Of a stretch of 64,000 nt of DNA, positions 36,988 to 45,942 are shown piece after piece. A program made the position numbers and the translations under genes. Below the pieces are notes generated by a model that was not told the origin of the DNA, ran no database searches, and saw only the letters and a list, made by a program, of their open reading frames with translations. This stretch comes from Bordetella parapertussis. GTDB lineage: Bacteria > Pseudomonadota > Gammaproteobacteria > Burkholderiales > Casimicrobiaceae. The first letter of the stretch is position 1; each line of letters opens with the position of its first letter. Location of the stretch: the NCBI GenBank assembly GCA_943331295.2, contig CALQLA020000024.1, forward strand, positions 1-64,000, in the 5' to 3' direction.

Positions 36988-37815
36988 ATGGCAGAACTTG
37001 GCGACACCCTGCAGGAGCGCCACGCGATGGGCGAGCGGCAGAAGGCGTTCCGCGCGGCCTACCGGGCGGACATCTCCCCGCTGTACAACGGGGTGCTGCA
37101 CATCGCGGTGATCTACGTCGTGGGCATCAGCGTGATCGCCTGGTGCGCCGGGCGCCTCAGCAACGCCGGCCTCGAGTGGCTGCTCGTGATCCCGGTGTTC
37201 GTGCTCTCCAACCTGTTCGAGTGGTGGATCCACAAGAACGTGATGCACCGCCTGGTCGACGTGTGGGCGCTCCGCGCGATCTACGACCGCCACACGCGGC
37301 AGCACCACCAGTACTTCACCGACAACGAGATGACCGTCGACACGGCGCGGGAGTGGCGGATCATCTTCTTCCCCTGGCGCGCGCTGTTCACGTTCATGAC
37401 GCTGGGCGTCCCGTTCGCGCTGCTGCTGTCGTGGCTCGTCAACCCCAACGCGGGGTACATCCTGATGATCACGATCGTCGGCCAGTACCTGGTCTACGAG
37501 ACCTTCCACTACTGCTGCCACGTCCACGACAACTGGTTCGTGCGCAACATGCCGTTCGTCAACACGATCCGCCGGCATCACACGATGCACCACAACAAGG
37601 CGATCATGATGGACCTCGACATGAACCTCACGTTTCCCATTGCCGACTGGATGATGGGCACGAGCGATCTCGACCGGGGGCTCGTCGGCCACCTGTTCAA
37701 CGGGTACAGCATGAAGCACGTGAAGCCGGAGCTGCGGGCAAAGGTGGAAAAATACCTGGCGGACGACCAGGACGCCGGCGCCGGTGGCAAGGGAACGCTC
37801 GCGCCGGCGGCTTGA
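36988..37815 (+). CDS. Sterol desaturase/fatty acid hydroxylase family membrane protein
   Basis: Integral-membrane di-iron oxygenase of the fatty acid hydroxylase superfamily, 275 residues from ATG 36988 (GGGAG upstream; ATG 36973 is possible). It has about four hydrophobic segments. The His-box set is visible: HKNVMH, HTRQHH, HYCCHVHDN and RRHHTMHH, which would bind two irons. It probably inserts oxygen into an aliphatic chain. It begins an operon with the ABC transporter genes, so substrate oxidation and uptake appear linked. Confidence 0.85.
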   Translation: MAELGDTLQERHAMGERQKAFRAAYRADISPLYNGVLHIAVIYVVGISVIAWCAGRLSNAGLEWLLVIPVFVLSNLFEWWIHKNVMHRLVDVWALRAIYDRHTRQHHQYFTDNEMTVDTAREWRIIFFPWRALFTFMTLGVPFALLLSWLVNPNAGYILMITIVGQYLVYETFHYCCHVHDNWFVRNMPFVNTIRRHHTMHHNKAIMMDLDMNLTFPIADWMMGTSDLDRGLVGHLFNGYSMKHVKPELRAKVEKYLADDQDAGAGGKGTLAPAA

Positions 37816-37885
37816 CGCCGGCGCGTTGCACGAAGTCTGGCGCCGCGCCATGCGGCGACTCGCAGCAAAAAACCAGGAGGATGCT

Positions 37886-39061
37886 ATGGCGGTTCGGATG
37901 ATTCGCGGGTTGGTCGTGGCGGCGGCCGCCGCCATGCTGGGCGCGCCGCTGGCCGCGGCGCAGGATGTGGTCAAGATCGGGCAGCTCGAGGCCCAGACGG
38001 GAACGCTCGCGTCTTACGGCTGGATGAGCGTCCAGGGCGCGAAGCTCGCGGTGGACGAGATCAACGCGGCCGGGGGCTTCAAGGTCGGCGACAAGACCTA
38101 CAAGCTGCAGCTCTCCTCGCCCGACACGCGCGGCAACCCGCAGGACGCGCTGATCCAGCTGAAGCAGATGCTGGAGCAGGACAAGATCAAGTACGTGTTC
38201 GGTCCCTTCCTGACCAACGTCTACAACGGGATCGAGCCGCTCGCCAACCAGAACAACGGCAAGTTCCTGATGATGGGCGGCGCCACGTCGATGCATGCCG
38301 CGCTCGGCAAGCCCGACCACGACTACCTGCTGCGCACCTGGAACTGGGACGCCGGCGCGAGCGGCTTCGGCCAGCTGATGGTCGACTACCTGAAGAAGCA
38401 GGGCGCCAAGAAGGTCGCGATGCTGTTCCAGAACGACGCCTTCGGCAAGGTGGCGGTGGACATCTACTCGCCGCTGTTCAAGGCGGCGGGCATCGATCTC
38501 CAGGTCGAGCTGTTCGAGCCGGGCACCAAGGACTTCTCGGCCCCGCTGGCCAAGCTCTCCGCCGGCAAGCCCGACTACCTGTTCCCGGGCTACACCGACG
38601 CCGTGCTGTACGACATCGTGCGCCAGGCGACCGAGACCGGCCTCTTCACGCGGTTCTTCCTGGTGCGCGGCTCGATGGGCCCCGGGCTCAAGAACAAGGA
38701 CCAGATCGACGACTACATCGCCTACCTGCCCAAGTACTTCGAGCAGGCCGAGAAGACCGATCCCAAGGTCCAGAAGTTCATCGCCGCGTTCAAGGCCGCG
38801 TACAAGCGCGACTTCCCGTACGACCAGGCGCCGCTGTGTTCTTCGTCCTGCTACGACCACGTCTACATGCTGGTCGAGGCGATGAAGCGCGCCGGCACCG
38901 TCGACGACGTCGCGAAGGTCAAGAAGGAACTGATGTCCTTCACCTACCCGGGCGTCTGGAACATCCGCTACGACGCGACCGGCGAGGCGGTGTTCGGCTT
39001 CGACGTGGTCCACATGAAGAAGGGTGGCGCGATCACCTCCACCAAAGTCGAGCCGAAGTAG
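37886..39061 (+). CDS. Branched-chain amino acid-type ABC transporter substrate-binding protein
   Basis: Periplasmic receptor of the hydrophobic amino acid uptake (HAAT/LivK) family, 391 residues. Residues 1-25 form a signal peptide ending AAA. The mature start VVKIGQLEAQTGTLASYGW and the lobes with LRTWNWDAGASGFGQLM and FGKVAVDIYSP fit the Leu/Ile/Val-binding superfamily. AGGAGG precedes the start. In this family ligands range from amino acids to aromatics and short acids; the local PhyH and hydroxylase genes suggest an unusual one. Confidence 0.92.
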   Translation: MAVRMIRGLVVAAAAAMLGAPLAAAQDVVKIGQLEAQTGTLASYGWMSVQGAKLAVDEINAAGGFKVGDKTYKLQLSSPDTRGNPQDALIQLKQMLEQDKIKYVFGPFLTNVYNGIEPLANQNNGKFLMMGGATSMHAALGKPDHDYLLRTWNWDAGASGFGQLMVDYLKKQGAKKVAMLFQNDAFGKVAVDIYSPLFKAAGIDLQVELFEPGTKDFSAPLAKLSAGKPDYLFPGYTDAVLYDIVRQATETGLFTRFFLVRGSMGPGLKNKDQIDDYIAYLPKYFEQAEKTDPKVQKFIAAFKAAYKRDFPYDQAPLCSSSCYDHVYMLVEAMKRAGTVDDVAKVKKELMSFTYPGVWNIRYDATGEAVFGFDVVHMKKGGAITSTKVEPK

Positions 39062-39064
39062 CCG

Positions 39065-39925
39065 ATGGGCCAGCTGATCCTCGGACAGCTCCTCAACGGC
39101 GCGATCGTCGGCACGCTGTACGGGATCGTGGCCCTCGGCGTTTCCCTGACGTTCGGCATCACGGGGATCGTCAACTTCGCGCTGGGCGCCTTCATGATGC
39201 TGGGCGCCTACATGGCGTGGTTCCTCACCGACGGCGTGGGGATCCCGTACCCGCTGGCCGTCCCGTGCGCGGTGGCCGTCACCGCGCTGGGCGGCTTCAT
39301 CGCCGACCAGGGGCTGTTCCGCTTCACGCGCAACAACCTCGTCAACGGCCTCCTGGTCTCGATCGGCCTCATCGCGATCATGGAGGGCGGCGCGCTGCTC
39401 ATCTGGACCTCGACGCCCAAGGACATGGAGTACGTCCTGCCGGGCGTCGTGCGCGGGTTCGGCGTCGTCGTGCCGAAGCTGAAGCTGGTCGTGTTCGGCG
39501 TGCTGATCGTGGTGATCGTCGCGACGTACATGGCGCTCACCCGCACCTGGGTCGGGCGGGCGGCGTTCGCCTACGCGCAGAACCGCGAGGCCGCCGAGCT
39601 GATGGGCGTGCGCACCAACCTGCTGCAGAGCGGCGTCGTCGTCTACTCGACGGCGCTCGCGGGGCTGGGTGGCGCCCTCTATGCCAGCCTCTATTCGCTC
39701 GAGCCGACGATGGGCAGCGTCTTTATCCTGAAGGCGGTCGAGTCGGCGATCCTGGCCGGCATCGGCAGCGTCCTCGGGTCGCTCTTCGGCGGCGTCCTGC
39801 TCGGCGTGACCGAGGGGGCGGGATCGATCGTGCTGCCGATCGCGTTTCGCGACGCCTACGGACTCTTCTTCCTGATCGCCATCCTGCTGTTCAAGCCGGC
39901 CGGGCTGTTCGCGTCGAAGAAATGA
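39065..39925 (+). CDS. ABC transporter permease, LivH type
   Basis: Inner-membrane permease, 286 residues, with about eight hydrophobic segments. It starts MGQLILGQLLNGAIVGTLYG, the characteristic LivH N-terminus, and carries LTFGITGIVNFALGAFMMLG and the loop AQNREAAELMGVRTN that contacts the ATPase. It starts 3 bases after the receptor gene and overlaps the next permease by 4 bases (ATGA). Confidence 0.93.
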   Translation: MGQLILGQLLNGAIVGTLYGIVALGVSLTFGITGIVNFALGAFMMLGAYMAWFLTDGVGIPYPLAVPCAVAVTALGGFIADQGLFRFTRNNLVNGLLVSIGLIAIMEGGALLIWTSTPKDMEYVLPGVVRGFGVVVPKLKLVVFGVLIVVIVATYMALTRTWVGRAAFAYAQNREAAELMGVRTNLLQSGVVVYSTALAGLGGALYASLYSLEPTMGSVFILKAVESAILAGIGSVLGSLFGGVLLGVTEGAGSIVLPIAFRDAYGLFFLIAILLFKPAGLFASKK

Positions 39926-40896
39926 CGGCGCTCCTCAAGCTCGCGGCGGTAGCGCTGCTGGTCGTCGCGCTGCCGCTGGTGGTGAAGAGCGACACCGTGA
40001 TGACCATCGTCATCTTCTCGTTCCTGCTCGGGATGCTCGCGGTCAGCTTCAACCTGATCTTCGGCTTCACCGGGCAGCTGTCGATGTTCCATGCCGCGGC
40101 GTTCGGGATCGGCGCGTATGCGACGCACCTCGCGATGACCTTCCTGCACGTCACGTTCTGGGAGGGGATGGTCGTCGCATCGCTCTTCGTCGGCGCGATC
40201 TCGGTCGTGGTCGGCGCGATCTGCTTCCGCTTCCGGCTGCGCGAGTTCTACTTCGCCGTGGTGACGCTCGCCTTCTCGGAAGTGGCGCGGCTCGTCGTGC
40301 TCAACTGGAACAGCGTGACCAACGGGACGCTCGGCATCACGCTGCAGGCGAAGCCGACGCTCTGGCTGCCGGGGCAGGGCGTGATCAAGATCGAAGGCAC
40401 GCTGATGTGGTACTACCTCTCGGCGATCGCGCTGGCGTTCACGGTGCTCGTCGCGTGGCGGCTCGTGCATTCGTGGATGGGGCGCTGCTTCGCGGCGATC
40501 CGCCTGAACGACGAGTTGGGCGACGTGCTGGGCATCAACGTCTTCCGCTACAAGCTCGCGGTCTTCACCATCGCCAACATGATCGCGGCGTGCACCGGCG
40601 GCCTCTACGTGTTCTACCTCGGGTTCATCGAGCCCGGCTTCCTGTCCATCGACCAGTCGCTCGCCGTCGTGGCGATGGTGCTGCTGGGGGGGCGCGGAGC
40701 GGTGGCGGCGCCGATCATCGGGGCGCTGGTGCTGACGGCCCTGCCGCACCTCATCCACTTCGGCGCGGAGGTGCGCTCGATCGTCTACGGGTCGATCCTG
40801 ATCCTCACGATCCTGGTGATGCCGCAGGGAATCTATGGCGCGGTCGCGGGCGCGATGCGCCGGACGCCGGCGCCGCGGGAAAGCCATGCTGCTTGA
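39922..40896 (+). CDS. ABC transporter permease, LivM type
   Basis: Second permease, 324 residues, about nine hydrophobic segments. Family signatures are LAVSFNLIFGFTGQLSMFHA, the coupling loop RCFAAIRLNDELGDVLGIN and a C-terminal MVLLGGRGAVAAPIIGALV. The start at 39922 overlaps the LivH stop (ATGA). The longer frame upstream is a shadow of the receptor and LivH genes. Confidence 0.93.
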   Translation: MTALLKLAAVALLVVALPLVVKSDTVMTIVIFSFLLGMLAVSFNLIFGFTGQLSMFHAAAFGIGAYATHLAMTFLHVTFWEGMVVASLFVGAISVVVGAICFRFRLREFYFAVVTLAFSEVARLVVLNWNSVTNGTLGITLQAKPTLWLPGQGVIKIEGTLMWYYLSAIALAFTVLVAWRLVHSWMGRCFAAIRLNDELGDVLGINVFRYKLAVFTIANMIAACTGGLYVFYLGFIEPGFLSIDQSLAVVAMVLLGGRGAVAAPIIGALVLTALPHLIHFGAEVRSIVYGSILILTILVMPQGIYGAVAGAMRRTPAPRESHAA

Positions 40897-41662
40897 GATC
40901 AGCGGCCTCACCAAGCGCTTCGGCGGGCTGACCGCGGTTTCCGACGTGTCCTTCGGCATCGGCAAGAGCGAGATCGTCGGCATCTTCGGCCCCAACGGCT
41001 CCGGCAAGACGACGCTGCTCAACCTGATCGCGAGCATCTATGCGCCGACGTCCGGGCGCATCGTCTGGAACGGCGCCGAGATCCAGGGGAAGAAGCCGCA
41101 CGAGATCGCCGCCGCCGGCATCGTCAAGACGTTCCAGAACCCGCAGCTCTTCATCGAACTGACCGCGTTCGAGCACCTGCTGATCGCGGGCCACCTGATG
41201 CTGAAGCGCCGGCTCGGATGGCGGCGCGTGATGACGCTGGTGAAGCGCGACGCCGGCAGCGCGGGCGCCGAGGTCGAGCGCCGCGCGCACGAGATGATCC
41301 GGCTGTGCCGGCTGCAGCGCGCGAGCAACGAGCCCGCGGCGAACCTGTCCTACGGCGAGGAAAAGATGCTGGGCGTCGCGATGGCGCTGATGTGCGAGCC
41401 GCAGCTCCTGCTGCTCGACGAGCCCGCTTCCGGACTCGGCCACACGGAGATCGAGAGCCTCGAGGCCGTGCTGCGCGACCTGCGGGCGGAGGGCACCACG
41501 CTGTGCATCATCGACCACAAGGTCAGCTTCCTCGGGCGCCTCGCCGACCGCGCGATCAGCCTGCACCATGGCAAGAAGATCGCCGAGGGCACGCCCGACG
41601 AGGTGCTGCGCGACCCGAACGTGGTCCGCGCCTACCTGGGACACTCGCATGGACCGGCCTGA
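40886..41662 (+). CDS. ABC transporter ATP-binding protein, LivG type
   Basis: Cytoplasmic ATPase, 258 residues. Walker A is GPNGSGKTT (about 36-44), the signature is the unusual LSYGEEKML (about 154-162) in place of LSGGQ, Walker B is LLLLDEPASG, and the H-loop is CIIDHK. The start overlaps the LivM stop by 11 bases. It pairs with the LivF-type ATPase. Confidence 0.92.
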   Translation: MLLEISGLTKRFGGLTAVSDVSFGIGKSEIVGIFGPNGSGKTTLLNLIASIYAPTSGRIVWNGAEIQGKKPHEIAAAGIVKTFQNPQLFIELTAFEHLLIAGHLMLKRRLGWRRVMTLVKRDAGSAGAEVERRAHEMIRLCRLQRASNEPAANLSYGEEKMLGVAMALMCEPQLLLLDEPASGLGHTEIESLEAVLRDLRAEGTTLCIIDHKVSFLGRLADRAISLHHGKKIAEGTPDEVLRDPNVVRAYLGHSHGPA

Positions 41663-42404
41663 GCCCGTGACGCCGGGTACTGCACCCGCGTCGGCCCCGA
41701 TGCTCGAGTTGGGCGGCATCGACGTCCACTACGGCAAGCACCACGTGCTGCGAGGCGTTTCGGTGGCGGTCGGCGCCGGCGAGGTGGTGGCCCTGATCGG
41801 CGCCAACGCCGCGGGCAAGTCCACCACGATGCGCACGGCGATCGGGCTGAAGGCCCCGACCGCGGGCACCGTACGGTTCAACGGCGACGACGTCACCGCG
41901 CTTCCCACCTACGAGCGCGTCCGGCGCGGGCTCGTGCTCGTGCCCGAGGGCCGGCAGGTGTTCACCAAGTTCACGGTGATGCAGAACCTGGAGATGGGCG
42001 CCTACACCCGGGCCGACCGCGACCACGTCGAGGCCGAGCTCGCCTACGTGTTCGAGCTCTTCCCGCGCCTCGCCGAGCGGCGCGTGCAGAAGGCGGGTTC
42101 GATGTCCGGCGGCGAGCAGCAGATGCTCGCCATCGCGCGTGCCCTCATGGGCAAGCCGCGGTGCCTGCTGCTGGACGAGCCGACGCTCGGCCTCGCGCCG
42201 ATCATCGTCGAGGAAATCATCCACATCGTGCACCGGCTGGCCGCGGCGGGCACCACCATCATGCTCACCGAGCAGAACGCGGCGATGGCGCTGGCCTGCG
42301 CATCGCGCGCCTACGTGATGGAATCGGGAGCGATCTCGATCGAAGGCTCGTCGTCCGACCTGCAGCGCAGCGAAGCCATCCAGAGCCTCTACCTCGGGCG
42401 CTGA
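41649..42404 (+). CDS. ABC transporter ATP-binding protein, LivF type
   Basis: Second ATPase, 251 residues. Walker A is GANAAGKST (about 48-56), the signature is MSGGEQQMLAIARAL and Walker B is CLLLDEPTLGLAP; the H-loop position is Gln (MLTEQN), as normal for LivF. ATG 41649 overlaps livG by 14 bases; ATG 41700 would also give a complete domain. It is the last gene of the ABC operon, facing a convergent PhyH gene 24 bases away. Confidence 0.92.
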   Translation: MDRPEPVTPGTAPASAPMLELGGIDVHYGKHHVLRGVSVAVGAGEVVALIGANAAGKSTTMRTAIGLKAPTAGTVRFNGDDVTALPTYERVRRGLVLVPEGRQVFTKFTVMQNLEMGAYTRADRDHVEAELAYVFELFPRLAERRVQKAGSMSGGEQQMLAIARALMGKPRCLLLDEPTLGLAPIIVEEIIHIVHRLAAAGTTIMLTEQNAAMALACASRAYVMESGAISIEGSSSDLQRSEAIQSLYLGR

Positions 42405-42428
42405 GCCCGCGCCCCGATGACCCGCCCG

Positions 42429-43262
42429 TCAGGCGCGAAACTCCTTCTTGCCGGTCCCCTGGTACAGCGCCGCCACCTGGCGCGCCACGGCGTCGGCGTG
42501 CGCCGCGAGCGCGGCGTCGTCGAGGTCGTGGCGCGGGCGGGGCTCGGGGTCGAAGTGATGATGGCGGTCGACGCCGCGCACCAGCATCGCCGAGTCGCGT
42601 ACCTTCGTCTGGCGCACGTGCGTCGGTATGTAGCGGAGCGCGAAACCGATGCGCCGGTCGTCCGACAGGTTGGGCGCCGACCCGTGCACCAGCTTGATGT
42701 GATGCAGCGAGATCTCCCCCGGCTGCAGCACGATGTCGACGGCCTGTGCCTCGTCGACGGCCACGGCAACCTCCTGCCCGCGCGAGAGCAGGTTGTCCTT
42801 GTGGAACGTGTCGACGTGCGGAATCTGCGCCGCCGTCTGCGTGCCCGGGATCACCTTCATGCAGCCGCTCGCGAGGTCGCTCTTCGTCAGCGCCACCCAG
42901 GCGGTGACGACATCGTCGGGCTCGAGCCCCCAGTAGGTCGCATCCTGGTGCCAGGACACGAACCCGGGACTCTTCGCCTCCTTGATGAAGAAGTTGGTGG
43001 TCCAGCAGAGGATATCCGGCCCGATGACGTCCTCGACGGCGTCGAGGATCGCCGGATGGTGCGCGAGCTCGTCCGCCCACGTGAACAGGAGGTGCGTCTT
43101 GTGCCGCCAGTTGCCCTGCAGCGGCGCCCCGGACTTCGCTTCGTGCGCCTCCAGGCCGCGCCGGTAACCGGCGGCCTCGCTCGTCGTCAACGCGCGCACG
43201 GGGAAGTGGAAGCCGTCGCGGTGGTAGGCCGCCACCTCGGCCGGGGACAGGACATTGGGCAT
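42429..43262 (-). CDS. Phytanoyl-CoA dioxygenase (PhyH) family protein A
   Basis: Fe(II)/2-oxoglutarate dioxygenase of the PhyH family, 277 residues. The facial triad is H105 and D107 (SWHQDATYWG) and H193 (IKLVHGSAPN); an Arg about 11 residues later (DDRRIGFALR) can bind 2-oxoglutarate. The start at 43262 gives MPNVLSPAEV; longer frames run into the divergent gene. It is a close paralogue of 45943-46776: same length and gap-free alignment through at least residue 210. It probably hydroxylates the transported substrate. An ATATCA dyad lies between it and the divergent PhyH B. Confidence 0.9.
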   Translation of the reverse strand: MPNVLSPAEVAAYHRDGFHFPVRALTTSEAAGYRRGLEAHEAKSGAPLQGNWRHKTHLLFTWADELAHHPAILDAVEDVIGPDILCWTTNFFIKEAKSPGFVSWHQDATYWGLEPDDVVTAWVALTKSDLASGCMKVIPGTQTAAQIPHVDTFHKDNLLSRGQEVAVAVDEAQAVDIVLQPGEISLHHIKLVHGSAPNLSDDRRIGFALRYIPTHVRQTKVRDSAMLVRGVDRHHHFDPEPRPRHDLDDAALAAHADAVARQVAALYQGTGKKEFRA

Positions 43263-43293
43263 GCCGGAACGCCTCGCTGCCGATGCAGATTCC

Positions 43294-43314
43294 GCTAACA
43301 TATCACGGATATGG
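43294..43314. promoter_or_regulatory. Inverted CATATC element between divergent PhyH genes
   Basis: GCTAACATATC ACG GATATGG contains a perfect inverted repeat CATATC/GATATG with a 3-base spacer (43299-43313). It lies 32 bases before PhyH A (minus) and 100 bases before PhyH B (plus). GCTAACATAT is identical to 35115-35124. Candidate operator for the island GntR proteins. Confidence 0.5.
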
Positions 43315-43413
43315 CGCCGCCGCCGGCAGCGGCGCGCGCCGCCAGGTCGGTTCGAACCCGTGCCGCAGAGCCGCCCTCGTCGCGGCATGCCGCGCACTGC
43401 CAGGAGAGAGAAG

Positions 43414-44313
43414 ATGACCCCGGAACAAGTGCTTGCCCTCCCGCCGCGCGTGCTCACCCAGGCACAGCGCGAGTTCTACTTCGACGAGGGCTACCTGCTG
43501 CTGCCGTCGATCCTTCCGGCCGAGTGGGTCGCCCGCCTGCGCGCCGCGACCGACGAGATGGTCGAGCGCAGCCGGAAGGTGACGAAGTCCGACGCCGTCT
43601 GGGACCTGGAGCCCGGCCACACCGCCGACGCGCCGCGCCTGCGCCGCGTGTCGGCGCCCGTCGACCAGCATCCGGAGTACTGGAACTACGTGTCGCAGTC
43701 GCTGGTGGGGGACGTCGTCGCCGACCTCGTCGGGCCCGACGTCAAGTTCCACCACTCGAAGCTCAACTTCAAGTGGGCGCGCGGCGGCGAGGAGGTGAAG
43801 TGGCACTACGACATCTCGTTCTGGCCGCACACCAACTACTCGCCGCTGACCGTCGGCACCTACCTCTACGACTGCGGCATGGACCAGGGCCCGCTGCAGG
43901 TGCTGCCGAAAAGCCACCTGGTCGACCCGATGTACTCGCAGTACGACGACAGCGGGCGCTGGATCGGCTGCCTGCGCGACTCGGAAGCGGCGAAGCTCGA
44001 CCTTTCGAAGGCGGTGCCGCTGCCCGGCTCCGCGGGCTCGCTGACGATCCACAACTGCCGGACGCTGCACTACTCGGCGAAGAACCAATCGGACCTCGGC
44101 CGGCCGCTGCTGCTCTACGCGCTGTCGTCGGCGGACGCCTTCCCGTACACCGGGAATCCCATCCGCTCGACGAAGGACCAGGCGATCATCCGCGGCCGCC
44201 CCGCGCAGTGGGCGCACCACGATCCGCGACCCTGCCTGATGCCGCCCGACTGGTCGCGCGGCTATTCGTCGATCTTCGCGCTGCAGCAGCAGGAGGGCGG
44301 AATCGCGATGTAG
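43414..44313 (+). CDS. Phytanoyl-CoA dioxygenase (PhyH) family protein B
   Basis: Fe(II)/2-oxoglutarate dioxygenase, 299 residues. The triad is H131 and D133 (VKWHYDISFWP) and H219 (CRTLHYSAKN). It is only distantly related to PhyH A and C (different length and motif context), so it probably acts on a different intermediate. ATG 43414 has GGAGAGAG upstream. A GntR gene follows after 22 bases in the same unit. Confidence 0.88.
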   Translation: MTPEQVLALPPRVLTQAQREFYFDEGYLLLPSILPAEWVARLRAATDEMVERSRKVTKSDAVWDLEPGHTADAPRLRRVSAPVDQHPEYWNYVSQSLVGDVVADLVGPDVKFHHSKLNFKWARGGEEVKWHYDISFWPHTNYSPLTVGTYLYDCGMDQGPLQVLPKSHLVDPMYSQYDDSGRWIGCLRDSEAAKLDLSKAVPLPGSAGSLTIHNCRTLHYSAKNQSDLGRPLLLYALSSADAFPYTGNPIRSTKDQAIIRGRPAQWAHHDPRPCLMPPDWSRGYSSIFALQQQEGGIAM

Positions 44314-44335
44314 TCCGCGGCGCGCCGACTCCCCG

Positions 44336-45031
44336 ATGCCCCGCCGAACGCCGCCTGCCGCCGCCCGCGCTGCTCCCCCCGCGGGCGGCACGGCCACGCT
44401 CACCGAGCAGGCCTACGCGGCGCTCGAGGAGCTGATCGTCCATGGCGAGCTCGGCCCGGGGGCGCTGGTCAGTGAGGCGATGCTCGCCGACCGGCTGGGC
44501 ATCGGCCGGACGCCGATCCGGGAGGCGCTGCAACGGCTCGCGCGCGAGCACCTCGTCAGCATCCAGCCGCGGCGCAGCGTCACCATCGCGCCGATCGACG
44601 TGCGCGGGCAGTTGCGGATGCTCGAGTTGCGGCGGTCGGTCGAGGCGCTGGTGGTCGCCAGCGCCGCGAGGCGCCGCGATGCCGGCGAGCGCGCGCGGTT
44701 CGCGGAACTGGCCGTGGCGTTCGAGCAGAGCGCGAAGGCGCGCGACGCCGTGAAGTTCATGCGCGTCGACCGCGAGTTCAATGAGCTGTGCATCGCCGCC
44801 GCGCGCAACGAGTACGCCGCCGCGAGCATGCAGCTGATCGCGCCGCTGGCGCGCCGCTTCTGGATCCAGTACTCGCCCAAGGCCGCCGACGTGCTGACCG
44901 TCGCGCGCCTGCATGCGTCGCTGTCGCGCGCGATCGCCGACGGCAAGCTGCGCGACGCCCTGCGGGCGCTGACCGCGCTGCTCGACCAGATCGAGGCGTT
45001 CACCAAGGCTACCGCGACCGCGGATTTCTAG
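44336..45031 (+). CDS. GntR family transcriptional regulator, FCD type
   Basis: The 231-residue regulator has a short Ala/Pro-rich N-terminus (residues 1-18), a winged helix (LTEQAYAALEELIVHGELGP, GIGRTPIREALQRLAREHLV) and an FCD domain. It is strongly similar to the regulator at 36021-36821, including the stretch GIGRTPIREALQRLARE. The start is ATG 44336. The two regulators sit next to PanB-like genes and probably recognise the same or similar operators in this island. Confidence 0.88.
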   Translation: MPRRTPPAAARAAPPAGGTATLTEQAYAALEELIVHGELGPGALVSEAMLADRLGIGRTPIREALQRLAREHLVSIQPRRSVTIAPIDVRGQLRMLELRRSVEALVVASAARRRDAGERARFAELAVAFEQSAKARDAVKFMRVDREFNELCIAAARNEYAAASMQLIAPLARRFWIQYSPKAADVLTVARLHASLSRAIADGKLRDALRALTALLDQIEAFTKATATADF

Positions 45032-45051
45032 CGGCCCGCAAGCGGGCCGCT
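45030..45051. terminator. Perfect hairpin between convergent genes
   Basis: AGCGGCCCG, loop CAAG and CGGGCCGCT form a perfect 9-bp stem at the GntR stop, between it and the convergent PanB-like gene. There is no T-run, so it may act as a bidirectional barrier rather than a classical intrinsic terminator. Confidence 0.5.
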
Positions 45052-45058
45052 CGTGCGG

Positions 45059-45916
45059 CTAGCGGGATGCGCCGGGATTGCCCGGCAGCTTGCGCGCCTC
45101 TTCCTCCGGCATCGAATAGCAGTGCTCCTTCGCCGGGAAGGCGCCCGTGCGGACGTCGTCGCAGTACTGCGCGAGCGAGTCGACGGCGATCTTCGACACG
45201 TCGGCGTAGCGCTTGACGAATTTGGGCGAGAGCCGGTCGAACGCGCCGATCAGGTCGTAGGCGAGCAACGCCTGCCCCGCGCTCGAGGGCCCGGCCCCGA
45301 TCCCGAAGGTGAAGATCTTCACGGCCGCGTCGATGGCATGGCCGACGGGGGCGGGGACCGCCTCCACCTCCATGCCGATGCCGCCGGCTTCCTCGATGGC
45401 GACCGCGTCGTCGATGATCTTCGCCGCCGACTCGGCCGTCTTGCCCTGCAGCTTGAAGCCGCCGTAGTCGTGCATGAAGTGCGGGCACATCCCGACGTGG
45501 CCCATCACGGGCACGCCGGCCCGCGCGATCGCCTCGATGATGTGGAACTGCCTGCGGCCGGCCTGGATCTTCACGCATTCGACGCCGCCTTCCTTCATGA
45601 AGCGCAGCGCGTTGTGGACCGCGAGCTCGGGCGTCGCGACGCTGCCGTAGGGCATCGCCGCGAACACGAAGGTGTTGGGCGCGCCGCGCCGCACCGCCTG
45701 GCAATGCTGGATCATCGTGTCGACGGTGAGCGGCAGCGTGCTCGCGTGGCCGTAGCTGATCATCGCCAGGCTGTCGCCGACGATCAGCATGTCGGCGCCG
45801 GCCTTCTCGGCCCAGCAGGCGCTCATGAAGTCGGGCGTCGACACGATGGCGAGCCGGCGGCCGCTGCGCTTGGCCTCGGCGAGGTCGGGGATGGTGATGC
45901 GCTTGCGTTCGGTCAT
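45059..45916 (-). CDS. PanB-like enzyme, second copy, altered active site
   Basis: PEP-mutase/PanB superfamily protein, 285 residues, paralogue of 35152-36021. It retains VGDSLAM (Asp48), GHASTLP, VRRGAPNTF and FGIGAG. The E. coli PanB Asp84 equivalent is Ala87 and the Glu114 equivalent is Gln118 (ECVKIQAG, with Lys116 kept). The Glu181 region is MEVEAVP. Loss of the same two metal positions as in the other copy argues for a shared, non-PanB reaction. It lies 26 bases after PhyH C in a two-gene minus-strand operon. Confidence 0.82.
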   Translation of the reverse strand: MTERKRITIPDLAEAKRSGRRLAIVSTPDFMSACWAEKAGADMLIVGDSLAMISYGHASTLPLTVDTMIQHCQAVRRGAPNTFVFAAMPYGSVATPELAVHNALRFMKEGGVECVKIQAGRRQFHIIEAIARAGVPVMGHVGMCPHFMHDYGGFKLQGKTAESAAKIIDDAVAIEEAGGIGMEVEAVPAPVGHAIDAAVKIFTFGIGAGPSSAGQALLAYDLIGAFDRLSPKFVKRYADVSKIAVDSLAQYCDDVRTGAFPAKEHCYSMPEEEARKLPGNPGASR

Positions 45917-45942
45917 GGTCTCGTGCTCGGTTCAAGGCGCCT

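Noticed and set aside
45030-45051. A classical intrinsic terminator
   Set aside because: The stem is perfect but no T-run follows on either strand, so I list it only as a hairpin between convergent genes.
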